A DNA stretch of 64,000 bases, from assembly GCF_018603435.1 (NCBI RefSeq), contig NZ_CP075682.1, positions 310,001-374,000 on the forward strand, written 5' to 3'. Source of the stretch: Chryseobacterium sp. ZHDP1. Its GTDB lineage: Bacteria > Bacteroidota > Bacteroidia > Flavobacteriales > Weeksellaceae. The notes below the pieces were generated by a model. The model saw only the letters and a list, made by a program, of their open reading frames with translations. It searched no databases and had not been told where the DNA came from. Position numbers and translations under genes: made by a program. Positions 18,614 to 27,680 of the stretch are shown here, piece after piece; position 1 is the first letter of the stretch; every line of letters begins with the position of its first letter.

Positions 18614-19690
18614 TTATAAATTGGAAATAATTTCGAGAGATTTTCTCTCGAAATAGGCTTCAGAAAACAAAAGGCTTTTCTCGTAAGATGCTTCACTAAA
18701 AGATTGATAGACAGATGGGTTGTTCAATATGTAGTTTAATTTTTCAGAAAGTTCATTTGTGTTTTTAGAATCAATTAAAAAACCGTTTTTATTATCTTCA
18801 ACCAGTTCTGTAACGCCTCCTATAGGCGCAACGATCGCAGGTAAGCCGTAACGCATTCCTTCCAGAATCGTAAGTCCGAATGTTTCCACCCAAAGATCGG
18901 GATGAGACAGGTTAAGAATTACGCTGGCTTCCTGATAAAAAGGATGCGTATCGGTTTGGGTAGGATAAATAATAAGCTGTTTTGGAATTTCCTTTCCTTT
19001 AAAATATTCCTGAATTTCCTTTTCCGTAGCATTTACCACAAGTTTGAATATGTAAGAAGGATTTTTTCTGGCTAATTCCAGAAATTCATCAACTCCTTTG
19101 TAAATTTTTAAAGAACAGATCATTAAAACTACTGGGATTTCTTTTTCCACATTTCGGAAACGGTCTGCTTTTTCGGCAAAATCACTTTCCAGAACATTGT
19201 ACAGCAATTCCTGATTGTTAATTAAAGATTCCTGTTTCAGAAGATATTCCGAAACAAAAACAATTTTAGCGGCAGTCATTTTTGCCGTTCCGAAAAGAAA
19301 ATTTTTAAATATTTTCGGCTTTACCGAAGTTTCATGGATATGATAAATAATCTTACAGCCTCTCAGCTTTCCTGCAATTGCCGCCCCGAAAGGCAGCACT
19401 GTATTGATGTAAACAACATCACTTTTTTTTAGGAAAAAGAGCAATTTAATCATCAGAAAAAACTGACTGAGAAAGAAATTAACAATTCTTACCAGTGCGT
19501 TGGACGAAAAGCGATACCAGAACAGATGATTTTTAACCTTCGGAATATCAGACAAAAACCCCTTTCTTCCGCCTGAAGTAAAAAGATGCGCATCCATCCC
19601 GTTTTTTATCCAGGATTTCAGAAGCTGCATCAGAACTTTCGGGCTTCCGCTATAATCATTCAGAAGATGAACAGATACAATTCTTTTCAT
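18614..19690 (-). CDS. Glycosyltransferase family 4
   Basis: A 358-residue GT-B enzyme. The N-terminus VHLLNDYSGSPKVLMQLL and the C-terminal donor-site stretch ETFGLTILEGMRYGLPAIVAP near residues 270-290 are typical of family 4; EGMRYGLP carries the acidic catalytic-type motif. A hydrophobic patch near residues 70-90 may attach it to the membrane. It lies 2 bases after the upstream glycosyltransferase gene and closes the transcription unit that begins at 23919. Confidence 0.85.
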   Translation of the reverse strand: MKRIVSVHLLNDYSGSPKVLMQLLKSWIKNGMDAHLFTSGGRKGFLSDIPKVKNHLFWYRFSSNALVRIVNFFLSQFFLMIKLLFFLKKSDVVYINTVLPFGAAIAGKLRGCKIIYHIHETSVKPKIFKNFLFGTAKMTAAKIVFVSEYLLKQESLINNQELLYNVLESDFAEKADRFRNVEKEIPVVLMICSLKIYKGVDEFLELARKNPSYIFKLVVNATEKEIQEYFKGKEIPKQLIIYPTQTDTHPFYQEASVILNLSHPDLWVETFGLTILEGMRYGLPAIVAPIGGVTELVEDNKNGFLIDSKNTNELSEKLNYILNNPSVYQSFSEASYEKSLLFSEAYFERKSLEIISNL

Positions 19691-19692
19691 GG

Positions 19693-20925
19693 CTAGATTT
19701 GGTTATAGATTGTATTGAGATGATCGCCTCTTTTTTCCCAGGAGAATCGGTCAAGATAATGCTTTCTGGCTTCGATGCTCATTTTTTGCTGAAGATCTTT
19801 GTCTGAAAATAATTTCGTTAAAACATTGCTTAATTCCGTTACCGTTTGATCATATTCCTGCTGTGGAACAGTAAAACCGCATTTTTCGGTAATAAATTCT
19901 CCGGGACCTTCATTTTGGAGGCAGACAACCGGAAGTCCGAAAGAAAGAGCTTCCGGAACCACCATTCCTGCTCCTTCATGAGACGGAAAGAGAAAAACCG
20001 AAGCTTTTTCATACATTTTCATCAGTTCTCTGCGGTCGATCCATTCAATGATTTCAATATAATTTTCAGCGTTATTTTGCTGAATTAAATCTTTGTAAAA
20101 CTGCTTTTGTTCGCCGGTTCCCACCAAAATTAACTTGCATTTCGCTTTTTCTTCTTCCGAAAGCCGACTGATAAACTGAATGAATGAACGAATCGTAAGA
20201 TCAAAACCTTTCAACGGAACAAATCTTCCTACACTGATTACGGCAAAATCTGATTTTACCGCTACTTCATCTTTTTGATAAAAATCTTCCGAAGCAACAG
20301 AAGGATAGAGCGAATACTGATTTTCTTTAAGTTTAAGCTTATCCGGAACTCCGCTGTTCATGCACCAGATGTGATTGGAATGCTTCAAGGTTTTTTTCAG
20401 GGAAGGCGAAAGTTTCCAGAAAAAGTTTTTCACCATCCATGTTAAACGGTCTTTAAGGAAGTATTTTTGGGAATAATCGTTCAGATATTGTTTAGGAATG
20501 AGAGGATGGTGTCCTACAGGACCCCAAACCAACGGCTTTTTTAATTTCCATAAAAAACTGGGTGTCCAGTCGTTATGAAAATTCACATTGTGGGCAATGT
20601 CAAAATTCACCTTCTGTTTTTTTATAAACGAAACAATTCCCCGTTGCCATAAATAATAGTACAGAAGCGCACCACGACTTCCTTTTTTCCAGAAACGCAT
20701 CCAGTAAGGAAGATCAAAATAAAGGAAATTCATGTTCTGATATAACGGATCTGGATTTTCCTTCATGTATTTTTCAATATGTGTTTTATTGTTTTCTCTT
20801 GTTACGACAAAAACTTTACGAAATCTGGCGATCTGATACACAAAATTCCATCCCATCGCATCTTCCGATCCTTTATACGGATTGATAGCGTAGCAAGTTG
20901 CGAGTATCGTCTGATTGGTTTTCAT
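19693..20925 (-). CDS. Glycosyltransferase family 4
   Basis: A 410-residue GT-B enzyme. The N-terminal ATCYAINPYKGSEDAMGW and the donor domain (ISVGRFVPLKGFDLTIRSF, then PSHEGAGMVVPEALSFGLPVV near residues 315-340) are clear family-4 features. Its start lies 53 bases inside the upstream acyltransferase gene in a different frame, an unusually long overlap; both readings look genuine because the glycosyltransferase N-terminus is conserved and the acyltransferase tail is needed only beyond its last hexapeptide turn. Confidence 0.87.
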   Translation of the reverse strand: MKTNQTILATCYAINPYKGSEDAMGWNFVYQIARFRKVFVVTRENNKTHIEKYMKENPDPLYQNMNFLYFDLPYWMRFWKKGSRGALLYYYLWQRGIVSFIKKQKVNFDIAHNVNFHNDWTPSFLWKLKKPLVWGPVGHHPLIPKQYLNDYSQKYFLKDRLTWMVKNFFWKLSPSLKKTLKHSNHIWCMNSGVPDKLKLKENQYSLYPSVASEDFYQKDEVAVKSDFAVISVGRFVPLKGFDLTIRSFIQFISRLSEEEKAKCKLILVGTGEQKQFYKDLIQQNNAENYIEIIEWIDRRELMKMYEKASVFLFPSHEGAGMVVPEALSFGLPVVCLQNEGPGEFITEKCGFTVPQQEYDQTVTELSNVLTKLFSDKDLQQKMSIEARKHYLDRFSWEKRGDHLNTIYNQI

Positions 20926-21613
20926 GGGTTCTTGTTTTTAAAAGTTTAGCGGGAACTCCGCCGATAATGCTGTTGTCCGGAAAAGATTTGGTAATTACAC
21001 TTCCTGCAGCCAGAATACATCCGTCTCCGATTTCCACACCATCCAGAATGGTGACTTTACTTCCGATCCAGCAGTTTTTCCCGATCTTTATTCCTTTTCT
21101 GTTGACACCCTGAAGCCGGATTGAAGTTTCGGGATCTTCATAGTTGTGATTTTCGGGGTGACAGCTCAGATATTGTCCTACAATGCATTCATCACCGATT
21201 TCTAGACCTCCGGAACCGCCAAGATAAGCAAATTCCCCGATCCCTACGTTGTTTCCTATTTTAATTTTTTCTCCGATATTGTTAAAAGAGGTGGAAACAA
21301 TTACTCTGCTGAAAGCTCCGATCGATACATTGTCTCCAAATTCAATTCCGTGTTTTGCAAGGGCAGAAACGTAGACATCATTTCCCAGACGCAGAAATTT
21401 TCCCCATTTTATTTTAGAAACATTAAAGAAACTTACTCTTCTGCCTAGAAGCATTCCTTTGGGATTTCTGAAAGAGAGAAGCATCCTGAAACCTCTGATG
21501 ATGCTCCAGAGCTGGATCCAGATAAACTGCAGAACCGCTCCGGAGTTCAAATCATCATCTATAGTAAAGTAGGGACTTCTTAGTTTTATAATTTTTACGA
21601 CAAGCTTTTTCAT
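20873..21613 (-). CDS. Hexapeptide-repeat acyltransferase
   Basis: A 246-residue protein with left-handed beta-helix hexapeptide repeats from about residue 60 to 225 (IGNNVGIGEFAYLGGSG, IGKNCWIGSKVTILDGVEIGDGCILAAGSVI) and the terminal PDNSIIGGVPAKLLK motif of the CatB/WcaF/maltose O-acetyltransferase type. It probably acetylates a sugar of the polymer, using acetyl-CoA. The start overlaps the stop of the upstream fusion kinase gene by four bases (ATGA). The C-terminal 17 residues are encoded in the overlap with the next glycosyltransferase. Confidence 0.85.
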   Translation of the reverse strand: MKKLVVKIIKLRSPYFTIDDDLNSGAVLQFIWIQLWSIIRGFRMLLSFRNPKGMLLGRRVSFFNVSKIKWGKFLRLGNDVYVSALAKHGIEFGDNVSIGAFSRVIVSTSFNNIGEKIKIGNNVGIGEFAYLGGSGGLEIGDECIVGQYLSCHPENHNYEDPETSIRLQGVNRKGIKIGKNCWIGSKVTILDGVEIGDGCILAAGSVITKSFPDNSIIGGVPAKLLKTRTHENQSDDTRNLLRYQSV

Positions 21614-23919
21614 CTCTGTGCAATTATTGTGTTCATGATCGTTCCTAATGTCACATCAAGATCATTGTTTTCGATTGCTAAATACTTCACTCTCTGGTTC
21701 TTTCTTTCCAGTTTAGAGAAAAGGGAACTGTATTCTGAAGTAAGGTCACAAATCGAATGATACGAAAGTTCTTTTTTTCTACTAAGTATTTTTTCAGGCG
21801 CAGCATACAGGAAGAAGTTGAATTCCGGCTTCATCAGGAAATGATATCCTGTCTCCGTTACGGATTTCGGAAGCTGAATGTTGCTTCTTCTTGCATCGGC
21901 AATAAAATCGAAATAATACCTGTCGTATAAAACTATTTTTCCCCGCAAAACATATTTTGTGTATATAACAAATTGTCCTAAAATATAATCTGTATAATAA
22001 TATCCGAATCTTAATAAGGAAGAAAGGGAGTTTTTGTTGTTTCCCTGTCTGGGTAAAGAATTTACCGCGTCCTCATGTGCTTTTTCCTTTCCTTTGGTCC
22101 ATACACTCAGGATGGGAAGCAGGGAAGGTCTGTGTCTCAGTACTTTTACAGGTCTTCTGTAGCGTTTTTCAATCAGTTCAGAAACTTCCGAGATCACTGT
22201 GGATTTTCCTGCTCCGTCCACGCCACTGAATGTGATGATGAAGCCTTTTTCCGCAAAGGAATCTCTTAAATAATGAAATGTATTTTTAAAATAACTGAAT
22301 CCTTTATTATAATTCTTCATTTTCAGCGTTTTAATCGTGAGTTCTCTGTCGGTTATTTTGTTTGATTTTAAATGTTCTGAAACAAATTTAGCGTACGTTT
22401 CAGGAATTTCTGCGCCGTTCAGACTGTAAAAAAGATCAATAAATCGGGCAGTGTCTTTTTCTGAAACTTTATAAACGCCATATCTGTTTTTCCTTCTGTT
22501 TTCCATAATTTTAGAAATATCCATAATCTGCATATGCTTCCATTTTACCTGATGGATAAGATCCAGATTAAGAATCTCGTTTTGAAGAGTAACAATTCTT
22601 ACCGTCTGCATGAAAGATTTCTTTACTGTTGAAACTTTCTTTACAAGGCTGTGTCCGGATAAATAACTGACTAATTTCTGGGCGTTTTCAGAAGAAATAA
22701 TCATATCAATATCAGAATTCAGCTTCAGTTTTTCAGGTTCTTCACTGTGGAATTTCAAAGCCGCATAATCTGTGTGATAAAGCGCATCGAAAGTATCTAA
22801 AATGACCAGTTCTCTTTCGGTAGAATAGTTTTTTAGAATGATATTTAAAGCTTCATTCCATGTTTTTAACAGCCAGTGAATCTGAAGATGCCATTCTTCC
22901 TGTGCAGCATAAATGGTAAGATAAGACAGCGTATTGGTCAGAAGATAGTACTTCAGATAGTTCTGAAGTTCGGCTTCGCTGAACCGGAAGGTTATTTTAT
23001 TTTTTTCTTTAATCTCTGCATAAATTTCTTTCCAGCTTTTTTTCTGGATTAGAATTCCGTTCTGGATAATAAAATGAAAGAAATCAAACGCTTTTGGCTT
23101 TTCTGTAGAAGACAGCTCCCAGTCATAAACAGCAAGTTTTCCATTTTTTATGTAACAGTTCCACGAGGTAAAATCTCCATGAGAAAATGCAACTTTAATG
23201 TTTTCTTCTTCATTGGTATGTCTTAAGATCGCTTTTATCTTTCGGATGATATTTTTCGGAATTCTTTCATCCTCAATTGTTAAAAACTGTTCTTTTACAC
23301 TTTGAAAATACTTCCATTCCGATATTTTTACGCTTCTTTCATGGTGTGCTGCAATCTTTTTTACGGCTTCCGCATGAATTCCGGTAAAAGCGTTTTCACG
23401 AATTCCTTTGTTTGAAACATCCGATAACCGAAGAATATTTTCACTGATCATTGAAGCTTCAGGAACCTGTAATATATTGCCCGAAATAATTTTTCTCACG
23501 TTTTTGTTTTCCGTAGCAATGAGCTTCTTTGCTGTTTCTGTTTCTGCAATTTTATAAAAGTATCCTTCGCTGTACAGAAGCGCTTTGTTATTCGGACCTA
23601 CTGTTCCCGTAAAAATTGCCCAGTCGTTTTCGATATCAAAAACCGGCTGACCATTTTTTACATAATACAGCGTTTCTTTCTTAAAAACAATTCTCTGCAG
23701 ATGTAGTGCAAAAACAGTTTTTACCAACAGTTCAAAAAGTTTTGCCTTCGGAGTAGCCGCATTATAAAATTTTAGAAATAACGGTTTTGCGGAATCTGAG
23801 TTCCAAAACCATCTTACTGTTCCGTCAGGATTTTTTATATAAGAAAAAGAAATCTTTTTACTGTTCTTTTCCTGTTTTGTAAATAGTTTGTACCCTGTAT
23901 TTCTAAATAATGTTTTCAT
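21610..23919 (-). CDS. Three-domain fusion: APH-like, nucleotidyltransferase-like and thymidylate-kinase-like
   Basis: A 769-residue soluble protein. The first part contains the aminoglycoside-phosphotransferase-type catalytic loop SHGDFTSWN at 246-254 and the metal-site YDWE at 265-268 (in place of the usual IDWE/DFG). The middle part has NSDIDMII at 401-408, resembling a nucleotidyltransferase DxD within a DALYHTDYAALKFH context. The last part is a P-loop kinase of the dTMP-kinase type, FSGVDGAGKST at 564-574, with DRYYFDFI at 666-673 as the usual DRY-like motif. It is the first gene of a transcription unit with the acyltransferase and two glycosyltransferases. Substrates are unknown; a role in activating or phosphorylating a polymer component is inferred. 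Confidence 0.75.
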   Translation of the reverse strand: MKTLFRNTGYKLFTKQEKNSKKISFSYIKNPDGTVRWFWNSDSAKPLFLKFYNAATPKAKLFELLVKTVFALHLQRIVFKKETLYYVKNGQPVFDIENDWAIFTGTVGPNNKALLYSEGYFYKIAETETAKKLIATENKNVRKIISGNILQVPEASMISENILRLSDVSNKGIRENAFTGIHAEAVKKIAAHHERSVKISEWKYFQSVKEQFLTIEDERIPKNIIRKIKAILRHTNEEENIKVAFSHGDFTSWNCYIKNGKLAVYDWELSSTEKPKAFDFFHFIIQNGILIQKKSWKEIYAEIKEKNKITFRFSEAELQNYLKYYLLTNTLSYLTIYAAQEEWHLQIHWLLKTWNEALNIILKNYSTERELVILDTFDALYHTDYAALKFHSEEPEKLKLNSDIDMIISSENAQKLVSYLSGHSLVKKVSTVKKSFMQTVRIVTLQNEILNLDLIHQVKWKHMQIMDISKIMENRRKNRYGVYKVSEKDTARFIDLFYSLNGAEIPETYAKFVSEHLKSNKITDRELTIKTLKMKNYNKGFSYFKNTFHYLRDSFAEKGFIITFSGVDGAGKSTVISEVSELIEKRYRRPVKVLRHRPSLLPILSVWTKGKEKAHEDAVNSLPRQGNNKNSLSSLLRFGYYYTDYILGQFVIYTKYVLRGKIVLYDRYYFDFIADARRSNIQLPKSVTETGYHFLMKPEFNFFLYAAPEKILSRKKELSYHSICDLTSEYSSLFSKLERKNQRVKYLAIENNDLDVTLGTIMNTIIAQR

Positions 23920-23945
23920 GATGATTATTTATATACCAAAATAGT

Positions 23946-23961
23946 ATAAAAATATCTGCCA
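23946..23961 (-). promoter_or_regulatory. Possible sigma-54 promoter, partial
   Basis: On the minus strand TGGCAGATATTTTTA has an excellent -24 half (TGGCA) but TTTTA where TTGC is expected at -12. It lies 63 bases downstream of the palindrome at 24016. The match is incomplete and is supported mainly by analogy with the wza unit. Confidence 0.3.
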
Positions 23962-24015
23962 TAAATTCAAATTACTTATAATCAGTTAGTTATATTATTT
24001 TTAATCTGATTTTCA

Positions 24016-24030
24016 TTCCAGAATCTGGAA
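24016..24030. promoter_or_regulatory. TTCCA-N5-TGGAA operator, copy 2
   Basis: TTCCAGAATCTGGAA followed by AATGGA, 97 bases upstream of the start of the three-domain fusion gene. Nearly identical to copy 1 at 18593, including the flanking AATGGA, in the same orientation. Confidence 0.6.
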
Positions 24031-24052
24031 AATGGAACTGTCCTGTGGAATT

Positions 24053-25345
24053 TTAATCAGCAAATAGATCCGGTCTTTTCTTCTTCAGGATAATTTTCTG
24101 CCATCTTGTAAGATGATTATTGTTGCGGAATGCAATAGAAAATATAATGATCTGATAGAACATGATCCCATAATTACTTTCTCCAAAAATCCCGAATTCT
24201 GTAAAGGAATTAATAACGATAGGAATAAGAATCCCGATGAGCATCAGTTTCTGTTCTTTCTGTTCAGACAAGATCGATTTTACAGTAAAAAATACCTGAA
24301 AAAGTACAATGGTAAACCCGATAAATCCAAGATTCATCAGAACCTGCATAAAAGTGTTGTGCGTCATTTTTCCCGGATAGGTATGTGCGCTCTGGAAAAA
24401 CTCTTTGTAATCGATCCTCATAAAGCCAAAGCCCAAAAGCGGTTCTCTTGGTAAACCTTCTGTAATTAAAGCCTGCCAGAAAGGAAGCCTTCCGGTAAGA
24501 CTCATGATTTCTTCCAGCCTTTCCTGATCTCCGCCTTTCAGAATAACGGTGTATACCGCAAAAGGTGCAACCATCGCAACAAGCGCAATAATGGCAAACT
24601 TCAGGGTTTTCTGTTTGGTCTGGTTGATGTGGAAAAATACGATCAGCAAAACGCCGATCAGGGAAGATCGCGATCCGGTCATAAATAAGGCATACAGAAT
24701 CACCATAATTTTTATAATGGTCCAGACTTTCTTTTTAAAACGGTAAAGATCAAAAATAAGACATGCAGAACCTACTCCTGCAAGCATTCCAAGCTCATTG
24801 GGATTCATCATTGTTCCTCCAAGCCTTGCTTCTTCGCCACCGTCGGTTAACCGGAAAAATATATCCGGAGCAACCCACATTCCGATCACGAAAATAAGCT
24901 GAAGAACGAAAACGGTGTTTCCCAGAAGATGATATAATCTGATGTTGTGTCCTTCAAAATAAACGTCTAAAACCTTCAGACTTTTTACGAAAAAATAAGC
25001 AAAAACAAAGCTCTGAAAGGTCATAAACCATTGTAACGCACTGAATCCCGGATTGGTACTCCACGAAAATGAAATGAATCCCAAGATTAAATAGCAGATG
25101 TATAAAATCGGCGAAAATATGTTTTTGTATTCCAGAGAATTGATGCTTCCGTATCGGATGATTTTAAAGTAAATGAGAATAGAAGAAATCATAACGCCCA
25201 TTCTTCCGACTACTTTGATGGCTCGTGTAATGTTTACATTTTCGCTCCATGTAAAAAAACATCCCACCATAAGCAGAAGAATGATGAAGAGCTGGTTGTT
25301 CAGCTTTTTAAGAAATTGCTGATGATGAAGAGGTAGCGTTTCCAT
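24053..25345 (-). CDS. O-antigen ligase/polymerase-like protein (Wzy type)
   Basis: A 430-residue protein with about eleven membrane segments and the large periplasmic loop of the Wzy_C/O-antigen ligase family. The loop contains SLTGRLPFWQALI, GFGFMRIDYKEFF and SAHTYPGKMTHNTFMQVLMNLG near residues 280-345; the conserved histidine in THNTF is the expected catalytic position. Given the Wzx and co-polymerase genes directly upstream it is most likely the polymerase of this locus. It is the last gene of the unit beginning at 31013. Confidence 0.85.
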   Translation of the reverse strand: METLPLHHQQFLKKLNNQLFIILLLMVGCFFTWSENVNITRAIKVVGRMGVMISSILIYFKIIRYGSINSLEYKNIFSPILYICYLILGFISFSWSTNPGFSALQWFMTFQSFVFAYFFVKSLKVLDVYFEGHNIRLYHLLGNTVFVLQLIFVIGMWVAPDIFFRLTDGGEEARLGGTMMNPNELGMLAGVGSACLIFDLYRFKKKVWTIIKIMVILYALFMTGSRSSLIGVLLIVFFHINQTKQKTLKFAIIALVAMVAPFAVYTVILKGGDQERLEEIMSLTGRLPFWQALITEGLPREPLLGFGFMRIDYKEFFQSAHTYPGKMTHNTFMQVLMNLGFIGFTIVLFQVFFTVKSILSEQKEQKLMLIGILIPIVINSFTEFGIFGESNYGIMFYQIIIFSIAFRNNNHLTRWQKIILKKKRPDLFAD

Positions 25346-25347
25346 TT

Positions 25348-26463
25348 TCAGCAGTTGTAGAGTTTGGTATTCATTTCATGAAGAATTCTATTCCAGTCGA
25401 AAGCTTCTTCTACCATTTGTATTGCATTTGCGCAAATCTTTTCATAGTTCTGCTGGTCTTTCCAAATTTTGGAAATATCGAAAAATGCTTTGGTAAGGAG
25501 TGTTGTCTTAGGTGAAGGGATATTGATTCCCGCATTGTATTGTTCAACAAGATAGCCGATATTGGTGTTTTTTGTTACAATACAGGGTTTGCCGAAATTT
25601 GCAGCTTCGATTACGGAAACCGGCAATCCTTCGTTTCTGGAAGGATGCACAAAAATGTCCATCTTTTTCAAGAGATCATTTTTTTCTTCTCCAAATTTAC
25701 TTCCGAAAAGAATTGTTTTATCTTCAATTCCCAGTGCTTTTATTTTTTGATGAAGTTCATCTTTTTCATCGCTGTCGCCCACAATCCACAATTCAGAAAA
25801 GGGATCCGCTTTAGAAAATTCAGCAAAACTCTCCACAAGCAGATCCAGACCTTTTGTGTAAATATCCAGCCTTCCGATAAAACCGAAAATTAAAGTTTCT
25901 TTGTACGGATTAGAACAGACTTCATCCTTTATCCTTTCAAATCCATAGGGAATCAAAGTACCTTTTCGGGTTGTATAAATCGACTGTAAACCCTCCATCT
26001 CGCTTTCGCCAATGCAGTGAATTTTTGAAGCATTTTTGATGACGCTTTTTTCAAAAAACTCGAAGTAAAGCTTTTTGGTAATCATACTTTTCTGCATTGC
26101 GACAGCATTGTACGCTCCGTGGGGCGTAATAATATAATTGAATTTGTGTTTCCGCAAAAATCTGCTTAAGGACGAAAATACAGGAATCCATCCGCCATGA
26201 AGGTGAAAGACTGTAGATTCGCTGCTGTTAATTATTTCTTTCTGAAGATCTTCCGGAATGGAAAAAGGATTTTTTTTCCGTTTAAAAATCTTCGTTTTAA
26301 AGTTTCTTTCGGGGTAATTAACCTCTGTATTTTCGGAGATTCCCCAAACTTCTACATCCTGTTTATTTTCAGCCTGTTTTGTCGCGATATTATAAACGAC
26401 TTTATTTACGCCGTTCACCTTTTCAGGATTTGCTTTTCCTAATATCAAATGTACTATGCCCAT
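25348..26463 (-). CDS. Glycosyltransferase family 4
   Basis: A 371-residue GT-B enzyme. The N-terminus contains NGVNKVVYNIATKQ (glycine-rich acceptor loop), and the donor domain has IFGFIGRLDIYTKGLDLLV near residue 195 and HPSRNEGLPVSVIEAANFGKP near 285-305, with the E-x7-E type motif. The start overlaps the flippase gene by ten bases, so translation is coupled. Donor and acceptor are not assignable. Confidence 0.87.
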   Translation of the reverse strand: MGIVHLILGKANPEKVNGVNKVVYNIATKQAENKQDVEVWGISENTEVNYPERNFKTKIFKRKKNPFSIPEDLQKEIINSSESTVFHLHGGWIPVFSSLSRFLRKHKFNYIITPHGAYNAVAMQKSMITKKLYFEFFEKSVIKNASKIHCIGESEMEGLQSIYTTRKGTLIPYGFERIKDEVCSNPYKETLIFGFIGRLDIYTKGLDLLVESFAEFSKADPFSELWIVGDSDEKDELHQKIKALGIEDKTILFGSKFGEEKNDLLKKMDIFVHPSRNEGLPVSVIEAANFGKPCIVTKNTNIGYLVEQYNAGINIPSPKTTLLTKAFFDISKIWKDQQNYEKICANAIQMVEEAFDWNRILHEMNTKLYNC

Positions 26464-27680
26464 ACTGAAATCTGTTTTCTGCTAAGTAAAATTTTCCAGT
26501 ACACGATCATTAAAATCTGGTTAATCACAAGTCCCGCAACTGCGCCGTAAAGTGCTCCGTATTTCAGTAAAAAATGAAAACTGAGTAATGAAAACACAAA
26601 CGAAATGCAGTATCCTGTAAAAAAAGCTTTATTCTGCTCCAGAACTCTTATGGAAAGCCGGGTAGGGTAGCTGTACAAAATCACGACATATAGTACCGAA
26701 ACCAGTTTAATTACAAAACCATACTGTTTGTATTGTTCTCCGCCCAATAGCGTAATGAGAGGTTCTGAAAAGATGAAGAAACTGATGATTAAAATTCCTA
26801 AAGCCAGCATTCCTTTCGACATACTGAAAAGCAGGGATTTTTTTTCTTCTTTTTTGTCCTGATAATGAAGCTTCGCAGTTTTCGGGAGGTAATAATTTTC
26901 AACAGTCTGAAGAATAACATTAATAACCCCGAAAAACGACTGAACCAGCCTCAAAGCTCCCAAAGCATTAACTCCTAAATAGATTCCCGCAGCCAGAGTG
27001 AAGAAATTACCCGAAAACCACTGAACTATAGAAGCGCTTAAAAGCCATTTTCCTTCTGTAAAATGATAATGAAACAGGGAAGCGTTACTGAAGCTGAAGT
27101 CTGCATTTTTCAGACCATACCAAACTCCGGGAATGGAAGCAATGACATTAACAATTCCTATAATCAGAAGGCTTTTTCCTAAATCGAGACTGTTTTCAAA
27201 CCATATTAAAGGAAAAACAAGGAGAAAAATACTGTCGATAAAAAGTACAAGTTGTATGCGGTCTATCGTAAGTAAAACTTTTCTCATAAAGTCCTGAAAA
27301 ACATACGCTGCTGCAAAAACAATGATTGCCACTGTATTCTCTTTAATAAATGACAGTGCCGAAACCGGTATAAATTTAACAGCAGAAATAAGAGCAGCAA
27401 AAATAAGAATTAAAGGTACTGCTGCCTGAAAAACGAAGCCCAGAGACTTTTTACTGTATTCTTTTGCTGCCAGAATCTGGAAAGGCTGTACCACAATGGC
27501 GTTGCAGATGCCTACCAAAAGATACGTAACCAAAAGCACAGACGAAAACAGACCAAAATCTGAAATATTCAGTTTTCGGGCAAGTAAAAACGTCAGAAGA
27601 AAATTGCTTCCGCTGAAAATCAGCTGGTCTGCGAAAACCAGAGATGTGGGTCTGCGAAATATTTCTGTAAGCTTTTTCAC
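26454..27680 (-). CDS. Wzx-like polysaccharide flippase
   Basis: A 408-residue protein with about twelve membrane segments and the MOP-superfamily N-terminus (VFADQLIFSGSNFLLTFLLARKLNISDFGLFS). It should move the lipid-linked repeat unit across the inner membrane. Length is normal. It overlaps the co-polymerase gene by four bases and the downstream glycosyltransferase by ten, placing it firmly in the wza unit. Confidence 0.87.
   Translation of the reverse strand: MKKLTEIFRRPTSLVFADQLIFSGSNFLLTFLLARKLNISDFGLFSSVLLVTYLLVGICNAIVVQPFQILAAKEYSKKSLGFVFQAAVPLILIFAALISAVKFIPVSALSFIKENTVAIIVFAAAYVFQDFMRKVLLTIDRIQLVLFIDSIFLLVFPLIWFENSLDLGKSLLIIGIVNVIASIPGVWYGLKNADFSFSNASLFHYHFTEGKWLLSASIVQWFSGNFFTLAAGIYLGVNALGALRLVQSFFGVINVILQTVENYYLPKTAKLHYQDKKEEKKSLLFSMSKGMLALGILIISFFIFSEPLITLLGGEQYKQYGFVIKLVSVLYVVILYSYPTRLSIRVLEQNKAFFTGYCISFVFSLLSFHFLLKYGALYGAVAGLVINQILMIVYWKILLSRKQISVWA

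Noticed and set aside
27470..27490. CCAGAATCTGGAAAGG, resembling the operator
   Set aside because: It lies inside the flippase coding sequence and lacks the TTCCA half and the AATG extension.
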